From contig CAJMSH010000005.1 of assembly GCA_905216055.1 (NCBI GenBank), positions 1 through 64,000 on the forward strand: 64,000 nt of DNA, written 5' to 3'. The notes beneath the pieces were generated by a model. That model ran no database searches. It worked only from the letters and a program-made list of their open reading frames with translations, and was not told where the DNA came from. Made by a program: the position numbers and the translations under genes. This DNA comes from an uncultured bacterium. GTDB taxonomy: Bacteria; Cyanobacteriota; Vampirovibrionia; Gastranaerophilales; Gastranaerophilaceae. Shown piece after piece: positions 34,538 through 43,459 of the stretch (positions within the stretch are counted from its first letter, which is position 1; every line of letters starts with the position of its first letter).

Positions 34538-36808
34538 ATGCTCGAAAACAATTATCTTAATAATCAACAGGGACCTCAATTTCAGGCAGTTAATCCTCAA
34601 ATGCAAGTACCTCAGTCAGGTCAACCTCAGGTTGCAATGCAGGCAGTTAATTCTCAAATGCAAGCTCCTCAACCAGGTCAGCCTCAGGTCGCAATGCAGG
34701 CGGTTAACCCTGAATTATTAAAGCAAAATGTTCAGGATAGTTATGTTGCAAACAGATTAACTGAAAATTCCGATGATCCGACAGCTATGCTCTATACAGG
34801 TGCATTGGCTGTACCGACTTGGTTTGCAATTTCTAAGGGTATGGATTATTATGCAAAAAAATCTCGTGGTGATTTTGAAGATACAGTTCATCATAAAATC
34901 GGACAGTTTGGTGATGATATTACAAGCCGTGTAAAAAATAGTGGTTTTGGAAAGTCCGGTTTTGCTCATTCTATAAATGACGGATTTAAAAATTTTAAGA
35001 GCTTTTTAAAGAAAAATGTTGTTGATAAATTTAGAATAACTCGTGCATTTGCTTATACACCGTCAAAACCTGAACTTGATATGGTAAAAGGTCAGGCAAA
35101 CGGAATGACGGGTATGGTTTTATTCGATTATCCTCAACAGGTTGAAAAGTTTGTAGAACCTCTTAAATATATAGAAGATTTGGATTGCTACGGTGCTTCT
35201 AAAAAAGATATATCAAAATGGAAAAGTTTATTAGATAAAGCTCAAACTCCTCAAGCAAAAGCTGAAATTATGCAGCGTGCAGAATTAGAAACAATTTTGC
35301 AAAATTCAAGATTAAAAAGAACTCCTGCACAAATTGCAAAAGAAATATCAGATTTTAAAGCTTTAAAACCTGAGGCTAAAATTTTGAAATTAAAAGATTT
35401 AAAAGCCTTTGAATGGGGTTATAAAGACTTTGCAGAGCTAGAGGCCGTTAAAAAAGATATTCAAGATAAAATGCCAAGAGTTTTGCAAGCTTGTCACGAT
35501 GCTAACAAAAAGATGTTTGCAAGAATTTGGGGCTCTAATCATAATGCTTTAGGACGTTTTAAAACTTGGTTAATCGGACGTGAAGTTTACGCTTCTGAAA
35601 CTGCAAACAAAATTGCAGGTTCTTTAGGAAATGTAAATTTAAAAGAGAATCCTGAACTTGCAAATGTTTTAAAGAAAACTGGTTTAGATAAAAAGATTCC
35701 AAAATCTATGTTAGGTAAATTCTTAGGTAAATATACTAACTTAGTTTTGGAAGGTGCGACAAACAGGGTTGCAGGCGGTAAGTTTGTTGCCTTAATGCAG
35801 GCTGCATATTTGGCTGACGTATTATATAAGACTGCAAAAACCGATGGCGCAAGTGAAAAAGTCAAGACATTTGCAGAACGTTTTACAGAGATGATTGCAT
35901 TCTTCGTTGCAATGCCTCTTGCAATTCAGTTGATGCACAGAGTTGGCGGACTTCAGTATGCCGGTATGACAAAAGAACAGGTTGAAGCATACAGAAAAGC
36001 TTTGAAACTTCACAATGATACTGCTATGGCAGGGTTGTTTAAGGATAAAGCTGCCTGGAAAGCTTCTAGGGATAACTTGAAACAAATGCTAAATGCAGGA
36101 GTTAAAAATCCTATTACAAAATTATTTAAACGTATTGGTAGAATTGTTACAGTAGGTCTTGAACAGATTAGACCTTATGATAAAAAAGCTGTAACAAGAG
36201 TTGGAGTATTTGATAAAATAAAAGATTTGTTCAGACATCCTAAATTTGGAATGAAGCAAATGGCTGGTTATCCGATGAGAATTGTTCTAGGTATGATGAT
36301 TATTTTACCGTTCTTGAGTAAAATTGCCGTTAAAGGTTCTCATTTGATATTCGGTAAACCTAAAAATTCAGTATTAGATGAAGGAAAAGAGGCTGATAAA
36401 GCAAGCCAACAAAATCCTGCAACTCAGCAACCACAACTTCCGCCACAGTTGCAACAGGCACAAGCTCAAAATCGACTAAATCCAAACCAACAAGCTGCAC
36501 CAAATCAGCAAGTTGTGCCAAATCAGCAGGTTGCGCCAAACCAACAAATAAATACTCCAAACAATTCTAATGGCGCAGGTATAAATAGTTCATCAAATCT
36601 ATTAAATCAATATAAAAACGGTAACAACCCTCAAGCATCTCCGGTTAATAATCCTCAAACTCCGCCTGAGCCTGTAAGAACGTATATTCCTTCTCCTGTT
36701 GGGGTTAAGATTCAAGGAGTTAACGAAGATCCTACATCTGCAGATGCAGCTATGAGGCGTGCAGATTCTGCTGAAAAACTTGCTCTAGAAACCTTGAAAA
36801 TGAATTAA
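34538..36808 (+). CDS. Large lineage-specific membrane protein with Gln/Pro-rich ends
   Basis: 756 residues from an ATG preceded by AGGAAAATT. Residues about 15-57 are a 19-residue tandem repeat (QAVNxQMQxPQxGQPQVAM). Residues 70-600 are mainly helical with hydrophobic stretches (TAMLYTGALAVPTWFAIS; MIAFFVAMPLAIQLMH; MRIVLGMMIILPFLSKIAV). The C-terminal 140 residues are disordered with PNQQ repeats. No signal peptide and no known family. The hydrophobic helix followed by a YYAKKS/Lys segment after the N-terminus parallels the proteins at 40304 and 58907. The leader contains AATAGGAA, complementary to the candidate sRNA at 54.1 kb. Confidence 0.7.
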   Translation: MLENNYLNNQQGPQFQAVNPQMQVPQSGQPQVAMQAVNSQMQAPQPGQPQVAMQAVNPELLKQNVQDSYVANRLTENSDDPTAMLYTGALAVPTWFAISKGMDYYAKKSRGDFEDTVHHKIGQFGDDITSRVKNSGFGKSGFAHSINDGFKNFKSFLKKNVVDKFRITRAFAYTPSKPELDMVKGQANGMTGMVLFDYPQQVEKFVEPLKYIEDLDCYGASKKDISKWKSLLDKAQTPQAKAEIMQRAELETILQNSRLKRTPAQIAKEISDFKALKPEAKILKLKDLKAFEWGYKDFAELEAVKKDIQDKMPRVLQACHDANKKMFARIWGSNHNALGRFKTWLIGREVYASETANKIAGSLGNVNLKENPELANVLKKTGLDKKIPKSMLGKFLGKYTNLVLEGATNRVAGGKFVALMQAAYLADVLYKTAKTDGASEKVKTFAERFTEMIAFFVAMPLAIQLMHRVGGLQYAGMTKEQVEAYRKALKLHNDTAMAGLFKDKAAWKASRDNLKQMLNAGVKNPITKLFKRIGRIVTVGLEQIRPYDKKAVTRVGVFDKIKDLFRHPKFGMKQMAGYPMRIVLGMMIILPFLSKIAVKGSHLIFGKPKNSVLDEGKEADKASQQNPATQQPQLPPQLQQAQAQNRLNPNQQAAPNQQVVPNQQVAPNQQINTPNNSNGAGINSSSNLLNQYKNGNNPQASPVNNPQTPPEPVRTYIPSPVGVKIQGVNEDPTSADAAMRRADSAEKLALETLKMN
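34583..34711 (+). repeat. 57-bp tandem repeat in the N-terminal coding region
   Basis: Two full copies (34583-34639, 34640-34696) and a partial third encode QAVN..QMQ.PQ.GQPQVAM. Likely prone to copy-number change. Confidence 0.75.
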
Positions 36809-36884
36809 TTACATTTCAGAATGGGTTAAATTAATCTGTTGCCCTAATATTAATAGCATGCTATAATGCTTTAAGGAGGGTTTT

Positions 36885-37577
36885 ATGGTAGCTACTTTTG
36901 ATTATAAGGGTTTTGCAAAAAATTTAACTAAACAGGCTGAAAATATTATGCCTGATGATATTGCTTCAAAGCATAAAAAAGAGTTTTTAGATCGAATTTA
37001 TGATTTTACATTTTTGGCAGGTAAGGCATTTTCTAATGACAACTCTATTGCAGATGCTGATACCGCAAAAGTCTTAACCCAAATAATATCAGAGTGGACT
37101 TTCCATAAATACATAGATTTATTAAGATCCGATATTCCTGAAATGTATCATGAAAGTATTTTACAAAAAGTCGCTTATGTAGCTTTTGAGATGGCTAAGG
37201 AATCTGAATTTAGCAAATTATCTCAAGATCAGATGCTCACTTTAGTTGAACTTCAAATCAAAAAAGCATACGAAAAAGCTTGTAAAAAGCTTTTAGATAA
37301 CGGACAAATTTCAAAAGAAGCTTATGACAAGGCATTAAATCTTTCAAATGTTGATGATTATGCTAATAAGCTTGTTCATAACGTAAAAATTGTAAAAGAA
37401 AGTAAAAAATCTACTTTTCCATATACTGTTGCAGCATTGGTATTAGGCTTGTTTACTATAATTCTAAATATTTTATATGGCGGTGCGCCTAATTTAGTTA
37501 TTGTAAATAATATTATGATAGTATTGCTTTCAGTATATGTTGGCATATATATCGGTGCTCAAATTTTTGGGAAATAG
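36885..37577 (+). CDS. Tail-anchored helical protein of unknown function
   Basis: 230 residues. An all-helical soluble part (1-175; FDYKGFAKNLTKQAENIMPD, then KKAYEKACKKLLDNGQISKE) ends in two close membrane helices (FPYTVAALVLGLFTIILNIL; IMIVLLSVYVGIYIGAQIF). AAGGAGGG stands before the ATG. A truncated relative of its N-terminus is found at 9250-9384, so it belongs to a small paralogous family in this genome. No homologous family is recognised by eye. Confidence 0.7.
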   Translation: MVATFDYKGFAKNLTKQAENIMPDDIASKHKKEFLDRIYDFTFLAGKAFSNDNSIADADTAKVLTQIISEWTFHKYIDLLRSDIPEMYHESILQKVAYVAFEMAKESEFSKLSQDQMLTLVELQIKKAYEKACKKLLDNGQISKEAYDKALNLSNVDDYANKLVHNVKIVKESKKSTFPYTVAALVLGLFTIILNILYGGAPNLVIVNNIMIVLLSVYVGIYIGAQIFGK

Positions 37578-37592
37578 GTAATTTGAGTAATC

Positions 37593-37620
37593 TTGAATTT
37601 GATAAAATATATGTTATAAT
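37593..37620 (+). promoter_or_regulatory. Promoter of the structured RNA
   Basis: TTGAAT (37593-37598) and TATAAT (37615-37620) with a 16-nt spacer. It places a transcription start near 37625-37627, at the beginning of the RNA's 5' pairing strand. Confidence 0.7.
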
Positions 37621-37623
37621 ATG

Positions 37624-37808
37624 ATTAGCTCTATACAGGTGCTTATTTTGTTCCTACATTTATTTTAAAAGGGAGAATTAGCTCTGTCTGGATGTGAAGT
37701 ATACCCGCCGATTTTCTAAATCGCCAGCGGGAAACGGATAATCCGAGGCGTTCACCCACCTGCGAGACCACGCAGGCAACAAAATCACATCTGTGTAGGG
37801 CTTTTTTA
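37624..37808 (+). ncRNA. Structured non-coding RNA of about 185 nt (possible 6S-like or switch RNA)
   Basis: Begins just after a good promoter and ends in a T-run (37802-37807). The 5' strand AGCTCTATACAGGTG (37627-37641) pairs completely with CATCTGTGTAGGGCT (37788-37802), allowing G-U. A second strand, AGCTCTGTCTGGATGTGA (37680-37697), can pair with the same 3' strand (37785-37802) with one mismatch, so two folds compete. Inside are hairpins CCCGC...GCGGG (around 37703-37731), CGGATAATCCG and CCTGCG...CGCAGG (37759-37776), and a possible GTGAA/TTCAC stem. Length, end-to-end closing stem and own promoter recall 6S RNA, but the core is not an obvious 6S rod. No match to tRNA, SRP, tmRNA or RNase P motifs was seen. 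Confidence 0.6.
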
Positions 37809-37831
37809 TTGCTTCTTTTTGCATAATATGA

Positions 37832-37837
37832 TACAAT
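37832..37837 (+). promoter_or_regulatory. TACAAT -10 box 6 nt before cpaE-like ATG (leaderless)
   Basis: TACAAT, then GACTGT, then ATG 37844. No ribosome binding site. The gene is thus transcribed separately from the upstream RNA. Confidence 0.6.
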
Positions 37838-37843
37838 GACTGT

Positions 37844-39016
37844 ATGAAACAGAATATTCAGGTAATTATTATTTCTGATTTTGCAAATACTGTTGAGGTG
37901 TTGAAGTTGTATTTGCAAGAGTATGGAAAATTTTCTTTTTTGGCTTCAAGTTCCGATTTAGGCAAGGCATATAACGCTGTAAAAGAACTTGAAAAATCTG
38001 TTGTAATTGTTGATATTTCTGATTATCAGGAACAAAAACTAAATTTTATTTCAAAAATATCTTCAGAATTTCCTCAGTGTAAAGTTGTTGCTTTGTCCGA
38101 TAAACCTGATGTTGATCTTGTTATCAGGACGATGAGAACTGGGGCTTGTGATTTTGTTTCTATGCCTGTTATAAAAGAAGAATTTTTTGCTGTATTAGAT
38201 AAACTGGATGATGATTTATCTGAAAATAAGGTTAAAAAGTCTAAATGTCGTGTAATTACGGTATATTCAAATAAGGGTGGTGTTGGAAAAACTTCTATTG
38301 CAACAAATTTGGCTGTAGAACTTGCAAAAATTACAAAGGAAAATGTTGCTCTTATTGATTTGAATTTTCAACTCGGTGATGTTACAACTTTTTTGGATTT
38401 AAAGCCGTCTTTTAATATTTCTTATATGCTTCAAAATTTGGATAAAATAAATGAAGACTTTCTTCTTTCAACTCTTGAAAAATATAAGAATACTTCTTTG
38501 TATGTTTTAGCTGATCCTCCTTATTTCAAGCAGGTTGATAATGTTGCTGTTAAAGATATAACAAGACTTTTTAATATTTTAAGAGATACTTTTTCTTATG
38601 TAGTTGTAGATACTGCAGGAGGTTTTGACAATACTGCAATGACAGCTTTGGAAAATTCTGATTTAATCTTCTTGGCAACAATTGTTAATTTGCCTGCTAT
38701 AAGAAATTGTCAGCGTTGCCTTGAATTGTTTGAAAAATTAGGGTTTAATGAAGATAAAGTTCAGGTTTTGATTAACAGATATATGGAAAATGATGAAATT
38801 AATGCAGAGGATGTTGAAGAAGTTTTGGGTAAAAAATTGTATTGGAAAATCCCGAACAATTACTTCACTATGATGTCTGCTATTAATAAAGGGGTACCTG
38901 TTACAGATATAAACTCTGATTCTAATGTTGCTTTAAGTTTTAAAAATCTTGCTTTGCTGGTTTCTGACAGTGTATATCGTCAAAAGTTTACTAAGAAAGT
39001 TGGAAAGGTACAATAA
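37844..39016 (+). CDS. CpaE/TadZ-like receiver-MinD ATPase
   Basis: 390 residues. Residues 1-125 form an atypical receiver-like domain (IIISDFANTVEVLKLYLQEY; VVIVDISDYQEQKLNF). Then comes a MinD/ParA ATPase: deviant Walker A SNKGGVGKTSIATNLA (GGVGKT 145-150), ALIDLNFQLGDVTTFLDL, and VVVDTAGGFDNTAM as Walker B region. CpaE/TadZ proteins place tight-adherence (Flp) pilus machines at the cell pole. The next gene, 2 nt on, is a CpaF-like ATPase, but no prepilin, TadB/C or secretin gene is present. Confidence 0.85.
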   Translation: MKQNIQVIIISDFANTVEVLKLYLQEYGKFSFLASSSDLGKAYNAVKELEKSVVIVDISDYQEQKLNFISKISSEFPQCKVVALSDKPDVDLVIRTMRTGACDFVSMPVIKEEFFAVLDKLDDDLSENKVKKSKCRVITVYSNKGGVGKTSIATNLAVELAKITKENVALIDLNFQLGDVTTFLDLKPSFNISYMLQNLDKINEDFLLSTLEKYKNTSLYVLADPPYFKQVDNVAVKDITRLFNILRDTFSYVVVDTAGGFDNTAMTALENSDLIFLATIVNLPAIRNCQRCLELFEKLGFNEDKVQVLINRYMENDEINAEDVEEVLGKKLYWKIPNNYFTMMSAINKGVPVTDINSDSNVALSFKNLALLVSDSVYRQKFTKKVGKVQ

Positions 39017-39018
39017 AA

Positions 39019-40398
39019 TTGTTAGATAAAAATAAATTAAGCAGCCGATTTAATAATATTGAAAAAGATAGTGATAATATAAATAATGAACAGCCGAAAA
39101 AATTTGTATTTGCAAAGTATGTAGATTCAGAATTCCAAAATCATAATGATATTTCAAATAATGAAATTGATGAAGAAATTCCTGTGGAAAATGAAAATTT
39201 AAACACTGAATTTTCTTTGTCTGATATTGAAAAGGATTTTAAAAAAGATTTAATGGTAAAAATTGATTCAATTCCTGTTTGGTTTGATTACACATCTGAG
39301 CGTCAAAAGGATTTGATTAAAAGTTTTGTTGAAAACAAATTAACTAATGAAAATATAACTCTTACGCTTGATGAAAAAGACACTTTAATTGACAAATTGT
39401 TTACATCAATTATGGGTTTTGGACCGTTAGACTATTTTATTGCTAAGGATAATGTTGATACTGTTTTTGTAAATGGTATAAACAGTATTCATATTGAAAT
39501 TGGCGGTAAGGTTTTAAATACAGAAATGTCTTTAAACGAAAAGCAGTTATCTTTTATAATCAGTAATATTTCTAATATGGCTGGTGTTAGAATTGATAAT
39601 TCCAAAAATATTTGGAATTTGAAAATTGATAATTTATTTATTACCTTGATTATGCCTTCTATTTCTCAATGCGGAGTTCTTATAACTATAAGAAAAGTTT
39701 TTCCTTGTAGTATGAATTCGTTGTTGGAAAAAAATATGATGTCTAAAGAAATATTTGATTTTCTTCTTTCCGTTATTGATATGAAGAAAAACATCATTAT
39801 ATCAGGAGATATAAATTCAGGGAAAACTTTTTTAGCTGATTCATTGATAAATTCAGGATTGTTAAACAAGCGTGTTGCAGTATTTGAAAATAGTCCGCAA
39901 ATTTCATCTTATGGCAGAACTTTAATGAAATTTGTTACTGATAGAGCATCTATTGATTATTCAAATTTAATATCTGATGTTATGAGAATGTCTCCAGAAA
40001 ATATTGTTGTTGATTTCAATTGCGTTGTTCCGGAATTTTCAGACATGAATGGTGGAATTTATACTCTTAGAGCTCAATCAATTGAGGCTGCTCTTTCAAA
40101 ATTGTTTGCAGGATTTGCAAGTGAAGAGCATTTGTCTGATAAGTATGCTAAGACAAAAGTTTATTCAAATTATGATTATATTGTGCAGTTGAATAAGTGT
40201 AGTGACGGAAAAAAACGTATAACATCAATCGTTGAACTTACTCCTGCAAGAACTGCAGCTTTATCAGTTAAGGTTATTGCAAAATATGTAGATGGAAATT
40301 ATGTTACTGAGATTCCCCAGCCTTTAACTTCAATCCGCGCTGATTCATTAATTTCTGGAGCAGGTTCGTTGTCTGCACGTTTTTCGGATTTAAAATAA
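39019..40398 (+). CDS. CpaF/TadA-like secretion ATPase homologue with altered catalytic motifs
   Basis: 459 residues, TTG start 2 nt after the cpaE-like gene. The N-terminal 75 residues are acidic and unique. The CpaF core begins near 115 (DKLFTSIMGFGPLDYF) and includes VFVNGINSIHIEIGG and ITIRKV. Walker A is intact (GDINSGKT, 263-270). The Walker B/Asp-box region, normally RMRPDRIIVGEVRG, reads RMSPENIVVDFNC (323-335), losing the catalytic Glu. The His box, normally GTIHANS, reads YTLRAQS (348-354), losing His. It may bind but not efficiently hydrolyse ATP. Its 3' end overlaps a convergent gene by 95 bp. Confidence 0.78.
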   Translation: MLDKNKLSSRFNNIEKDSDNINNEQPKKFVFAKYVDSEFQNHNDISNNEIDEEIPVENENLNTEFSLSDIEKDFKKDLMVKIDSIPVWFDYTSERQKDLIKSFVENKLTNENITLTLDEKDTLIDKLFTSIMGFGPLDYFIAKDNVDTVFVNGINSIHIEIGGKVLNTEMSLNEKQLSFIISNISNMAGVRIDNSKNIWNLKIDNLFITLIMPSISQCGVLITIRKVFPCSMNSLLEKNMMSKEIFDFLLSVIDMKKNIIISGDINSGKTFLADSLINSGLLNKRVAVFENSPQISSYGRTLMKFVTDRASIDYSNLISDVMRMSPENIVVDFNCVVPEFSDMNGGIYTLRAQSIEAALSKLFAGFASEEHLSDKYAKTKVYSNYDYIVQLNKCSDGKKRITSIVELTPARTAALSVKVIAKYVDGNYVTEIPQPLTSIRADSLISGAGSLSARFSDLK

Positions 40399-41365
40399 TA
40401 TTTTGTTGTGTACTCATTGTATTGAATATATCTTTAAGTTTTGATTGATTGACAAAACCTGAGCTTATTTGATCTATGCCTGGATTTATGTATTTTTTCA
40501 TTATTTTTTTGTCAATAAAATTGTTAATAGGTTTGGCAAAAATTAAGAGTGCGGCAAAACCTGTTATAGTTTTTAAGAATTTGTTTTTAAATATAAGAAT
40601 ATTTTGATATTCTTTTAAAGCGCTACGAGAAGCTTGGTAGGCGTAATCACTGTCTTTATAAGCTTCTTTCATTAGTGGAAGTATTTTGTTGTATTTCTTT
40701 AAAATTTTGTGTGGAACTTCTTTGGTGTTCCCTTCTTGCAGGGCTGTCATTATTTTGAATGTATTGTTGGCATTATGTTTTGCAAATTCTTCTATTTTTA
40801 CAATATTGTCATTCAAAATTGAGTATCTGTTTGTAAAAATTGAGTTATATAGACGTTTAAAGATGTTTATTGTCTTTTTTTCATTGTTTCTTGATTCAAT
40901 TGTATTTTTTAAAGTTTTAATAATAATATCTTCAAAATTTTCATAGCTTGTTAGAGATGAAGGTCTTGCTTGATCTATAACATTTTTTGTATGTCTGTAT
41001 ATTGTATCTTTTGCGTTTCCGCTTATTTTAAATTTTCCAATTCTTGCAATAGGGGAAACTAGACATTGTGCCGCAAAAATTAAAACAGGTAGTGCTATCA
41101 AAGATGTAAGTCCTTGAAAAATAGCTCTTTTTATAGCTCTTTTACCGCTTGGTTTGTAGTGATCTTTGTCATTTTTGTATTTGTCATAAATATCAGCCCC
41201 AAGGTACATTAAAGCTGGTGCCCACAAAGCTGTGCCAAGTTTTGGCGCAATTTCTGATATTGCGGTACCTACTTCGTTTGAATATGACATTAAAACAGGA
41301 ATTGTCTTGTTTAAGGGGTCATGATATTTATTTTTTTGTGTTTCTGAATTTACTGGATTTATCAA
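40304..41365 (-). CDS. Lineage-specific membrane protein, paralogue of 58907-60265
   Basis: 353 residues from a TTG with a weak GGA upstream. The early part (SNEVGTAISEIAPKLGTALW, then APALMYLGADIYDKYK) aligns with SNEKPSAISEIGSSIAFGLP of the 58907 protein, including a hydrophobic helix followed by Tyr/Lys-rich sequence. A second hydrophobic stretch (GLTSLIALPVLIFAAQCLVS) and a third (KTITGFAALLIFAKPINNF) suggest two or three membrane segments with helical soluble parts between. No signal peptide. The last 31 codons overlap the convergent cpaF-like gene. Function unknown. Confidence 0.65.
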   Translation of the reverse strand: MINPVNSETQKNKYHDPLNKTIPVLMSYSNEVGTAISEIAPKLGTALWAPALMYLGADIYDKYKNDKDHYKPSGKRAIKRAIFQGLTSLIALPVLIFAAQCLVSPIARIGKFKISGNAKDTIYRHTKNVIDQARPSSLTSYENFEDIIIKTLKNTIESRNNEKKTINIFKRLYNSIFTNRYSILNDNIVKIEEFAKHNANNTFKIMTALQEGNTKEVPHKILKKYNKILPLMKEAYKDSDYAYQASRSALKEYQNILIFKNKFLKTITGFAALLIFAKPINNFIDKKIMKKYINPGIDQISSGFVNQSKLKDIFNTMSTQQNIILNPKNVQTTNLLQKLMNQRGLKLKAGESQ

Positions 41366-41455
41366 TATATTGTTTTCCGATAGATATACTCTTTCTTATA
41401 CGTATAATATTATACGCCCGTAAAAAAAATTTTTTGCTACTATATCTTCTTAATG

Positions 41456-41461
41456 TATAAT
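41456..41461 (+). promoter_or_regulatory. TATAAT -10 box 6 nt before uvrB (leaderless)
   Basis: TATAAT, then TTTAAT, then ATG 41468, with no ribosome binding site. An ATG at 41453 overlaps the box itself and cannot be the start. Confidence 0.7.
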
Positions 41462-41467
41462 TTTAAT

Positions 41468-43459
41468 ATGGAAAATAAATTGTTTAAAATTTCATCTAAA
41501 TATAAACCTGCAGGAGATCAACCAAAAGCTATTGAACAATTAGTAAAAGGCTTAGAAGATGGGGACGATGCTCAAACCCTTCTTGGTATAACAGGTTCCG
41601 GTAAAACATTTACGATTGCAAATGTAATAGAACGTGTGCAAAAGCCGACTTTGATTATTGCGCATAACAAAACGCTTGCTGCACAATTATATAATGAATT
41701 TAAAGAGTTGTTTCCAGATAATGCTGTTGAATATTTCATAAGTTATTATGATTATTATCAGCCTGAAGCTTATATTCCGAGAACTGATACGTTTATTGAA
41801 AAATCGGCTTCTATTAATGAAGAAATTGATAGATTAAGGCATAATGCAACAAGATGTTTATATGAGCGTAATGATGTTATTATTGTCGCATCTGTTAGTT
41901 GCATTTATGGTTTGGGGCTTCCTGAAAATTATTTTAAGGGTTCTGTTGAACTTAAGGTTGGGGATGAAGTTGACAGAGATGATTTGTTAAAGCATCTTGT
42001 AAGCGTTCAATATACAAGAAATGACCTTGTCCTTGAACGTTCTACTTTTCGTGCTAGAGGCGATATTGTTGAAATTATGCCTGCTTATGAAAAAATTATT
42101 ACACGAATTTATTTCTTTGGCGATGAAATTGAAAAAATTGTCAGAATAGATAATGTAACGGGTGAAATATTGGAATCTCCTCAAAAGGTTGTTATTTATC
42201 CTGCTGTACATTACCTTTCTTATGATGAAAATGTGGATGAAACAATTTCTTTAATTCGAGAAGAATTGCAGCATCGATTGGTTGAGCTTCATAATGAAAA
42301 CAAACTTGTTGAAGCACAAAGACTTGAACAGCGTGTTAAATATGATATTGAAATGATTAAGGAAATGGGTTACTGTTCAGGGATTGAAAATTATTCAAGA
42401 ATAATTGAAAGACGGCCTCCAGGCTCTGCTCCTGCAACTCTTTTGGATTATTTCAGAGGAGATTTCTTAACAGTAATTGATGAATCTCACGTTACTTTAC
42501 CTCAGCTAAAAGGTATGTATCATGGTGACGCATCAAGAAAAAATACATTGATTGAATATGGTTTTCGTTTGCCGTGTGCAAGAGATAATAGACCGTTGAA
42601 AAATGAGGAATTCTTTAAAAAAGTTCACCAAAAAATATATATTTCAGCAACTCCAGGGGAATTTGAGAGAAAAACATCCGCTCAGCTTGTTGAACAAATT
42701 ATTCGTCCGACTGGTCTTGTTGACCCGAAAATTTCTGTTCGACCGATTGAATCTCAAATTAACGATTTAAAAGAGGAAATTAAAAAGCGTACAGATAAAG
42801 ATGAGCGTGTTTTGATTACTACGCTCACAAAACGTATGGCTGAAGATTTAACAGACTTCTTTATACAAGAAGGTATAAAGGTTAGGTATCTCCATAGTGA
42901 AATTCAATCTCTTGAGCGTGTTGAAATCTTGAGAGATTTAAGATTAGGCGAATTTGATGTATTGATTGGTGTTAACCTTTTAAGAGAAGGTTTAGATATT
43001 CCGGAAGTTTCGCTTGTTGCTATAATGGATGCTGATAAAGAGGGATTTTTACGTTCCGAAACAAGTTTAATTCAGACAATTGGCCGTGCTGCTCGTAACG
43101 CTTGCGGAGAAGTTATTATGTACGCAGACAGGATAACTGAATCTATGGAAAAGGCTATTTCTGAAACTGAAAGACGTCGTAAAATACAGCTTGAATATAA
43201 CAAAAAACACGGAATTATTCCACAAACAATTAAAAAGCCTATTGAAAACAATCTTCTATCGCTTGTTGCAAGTTATCGTGATTTGGAAGACATTGTTGCG
43301 GAAGAAATGGTTGATATGGGTATCGATAAAAAAGATTTGCCAAAACTTATCGACAAACTTGAAAAAGATATGCATAAAGCTGCAAAAATTCTTGATTTTG
43401 AAAGAGCTGCAGAAATTCGTGATAAGCTTAAGAAAATGCGTGAAATGCTTAATAACTAA
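41468..43459 (+). CDS. uvrB: Excinuclease ABC subunit B
   Basis: 663 residues. KYKPAGDQPKAIEQLVKGL and LLGITGSGKTFTIANVI (Walker A) open the helicase fold. YYDYYQPEAYIPRTDTFIEK is the beta-hairpin used to probe damage. VIDESHVTLPQLKGMYHGD is the Walker B region, NLLREGLDIPEVSLVAIMDADKEGFLRS and QTIGRAARN are the late helicase motifs, and the C-terminal UVR motif (DLPKLIDKLEKDMHKAAKI) contacts UvrC/UvrA. Full length. The start at 41468 is set by the leaderless promoter. It overlaps a convergent membrane-protein gene by 4 nt. Confidence 0.96.
   Translation: MENKLFKISSKYKPAGDQPKAIEQLVKGLEDGDDAQTLLGITGSGKTFTIANVIERVQKPTLIIAHNKTLAAQLYNEFKELFPDNAVEYFISYYDYYQPEAYIPRTDTFIEKSASINEEIDRLRHNATRCLYERNDVIIVASVSCIYGLGLPENYFKGSVELKVGDEVDRDDLLKHLVSVQYTRNDLVLERSTFRARGDIVEIMPAYEKIITRIYFFGDEIEKIVRIDNVTGEILESPQKVVIYPAVHYLSYDENVDETISLIREELQHRLVELHNENKLVEAQRLEQRVKYDIEMIKEMGYCSGIENYSRIIERRPPGSAPATLLDYFRGDFLTVIDESHVTLPQLKGMYHGDASRKNTLIEYGFRLPCARDNRPLKNEEFFKKVHQKIYISATPGEFERKTSAQLVEQIIRPTGLVDPKISVRPIESQINDLKEEIKKRTDKDERVLITTLTKRMAEDLTDFFIQEGIKVRYLHSEIQSLERVEILRDLRLGEFDVLIGVNLLREGLDIPEVSLVAIMDADKEGFLRSETSLIQTIGRAARNACGEVIMYADRITESMEKAISETERRRKIQLEYNKKHGIIPQTIKKPIENNLLSLVASYRDLEDIVAEEMVDMGIDKKDLPKLIDKLEKDMHKAAKILDFERAAEIRDKLKKMREMLNN

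Noticed and set aside
37670..37800. tRNA-like reading with a TTTCTAA anticodon-type loop
   Set aside because: No TTCGANTC-type T arm, no matching acceptor stem and no 3' discriminator/CCA layout; the hairpin belongs to a longer RNA fold.
37643..37918. Minus-strand ORF over the structured RNA
   Set aside because: It runs against the RNA's promoter and terminator, overlaps the cpaE-like start and has odd composition.
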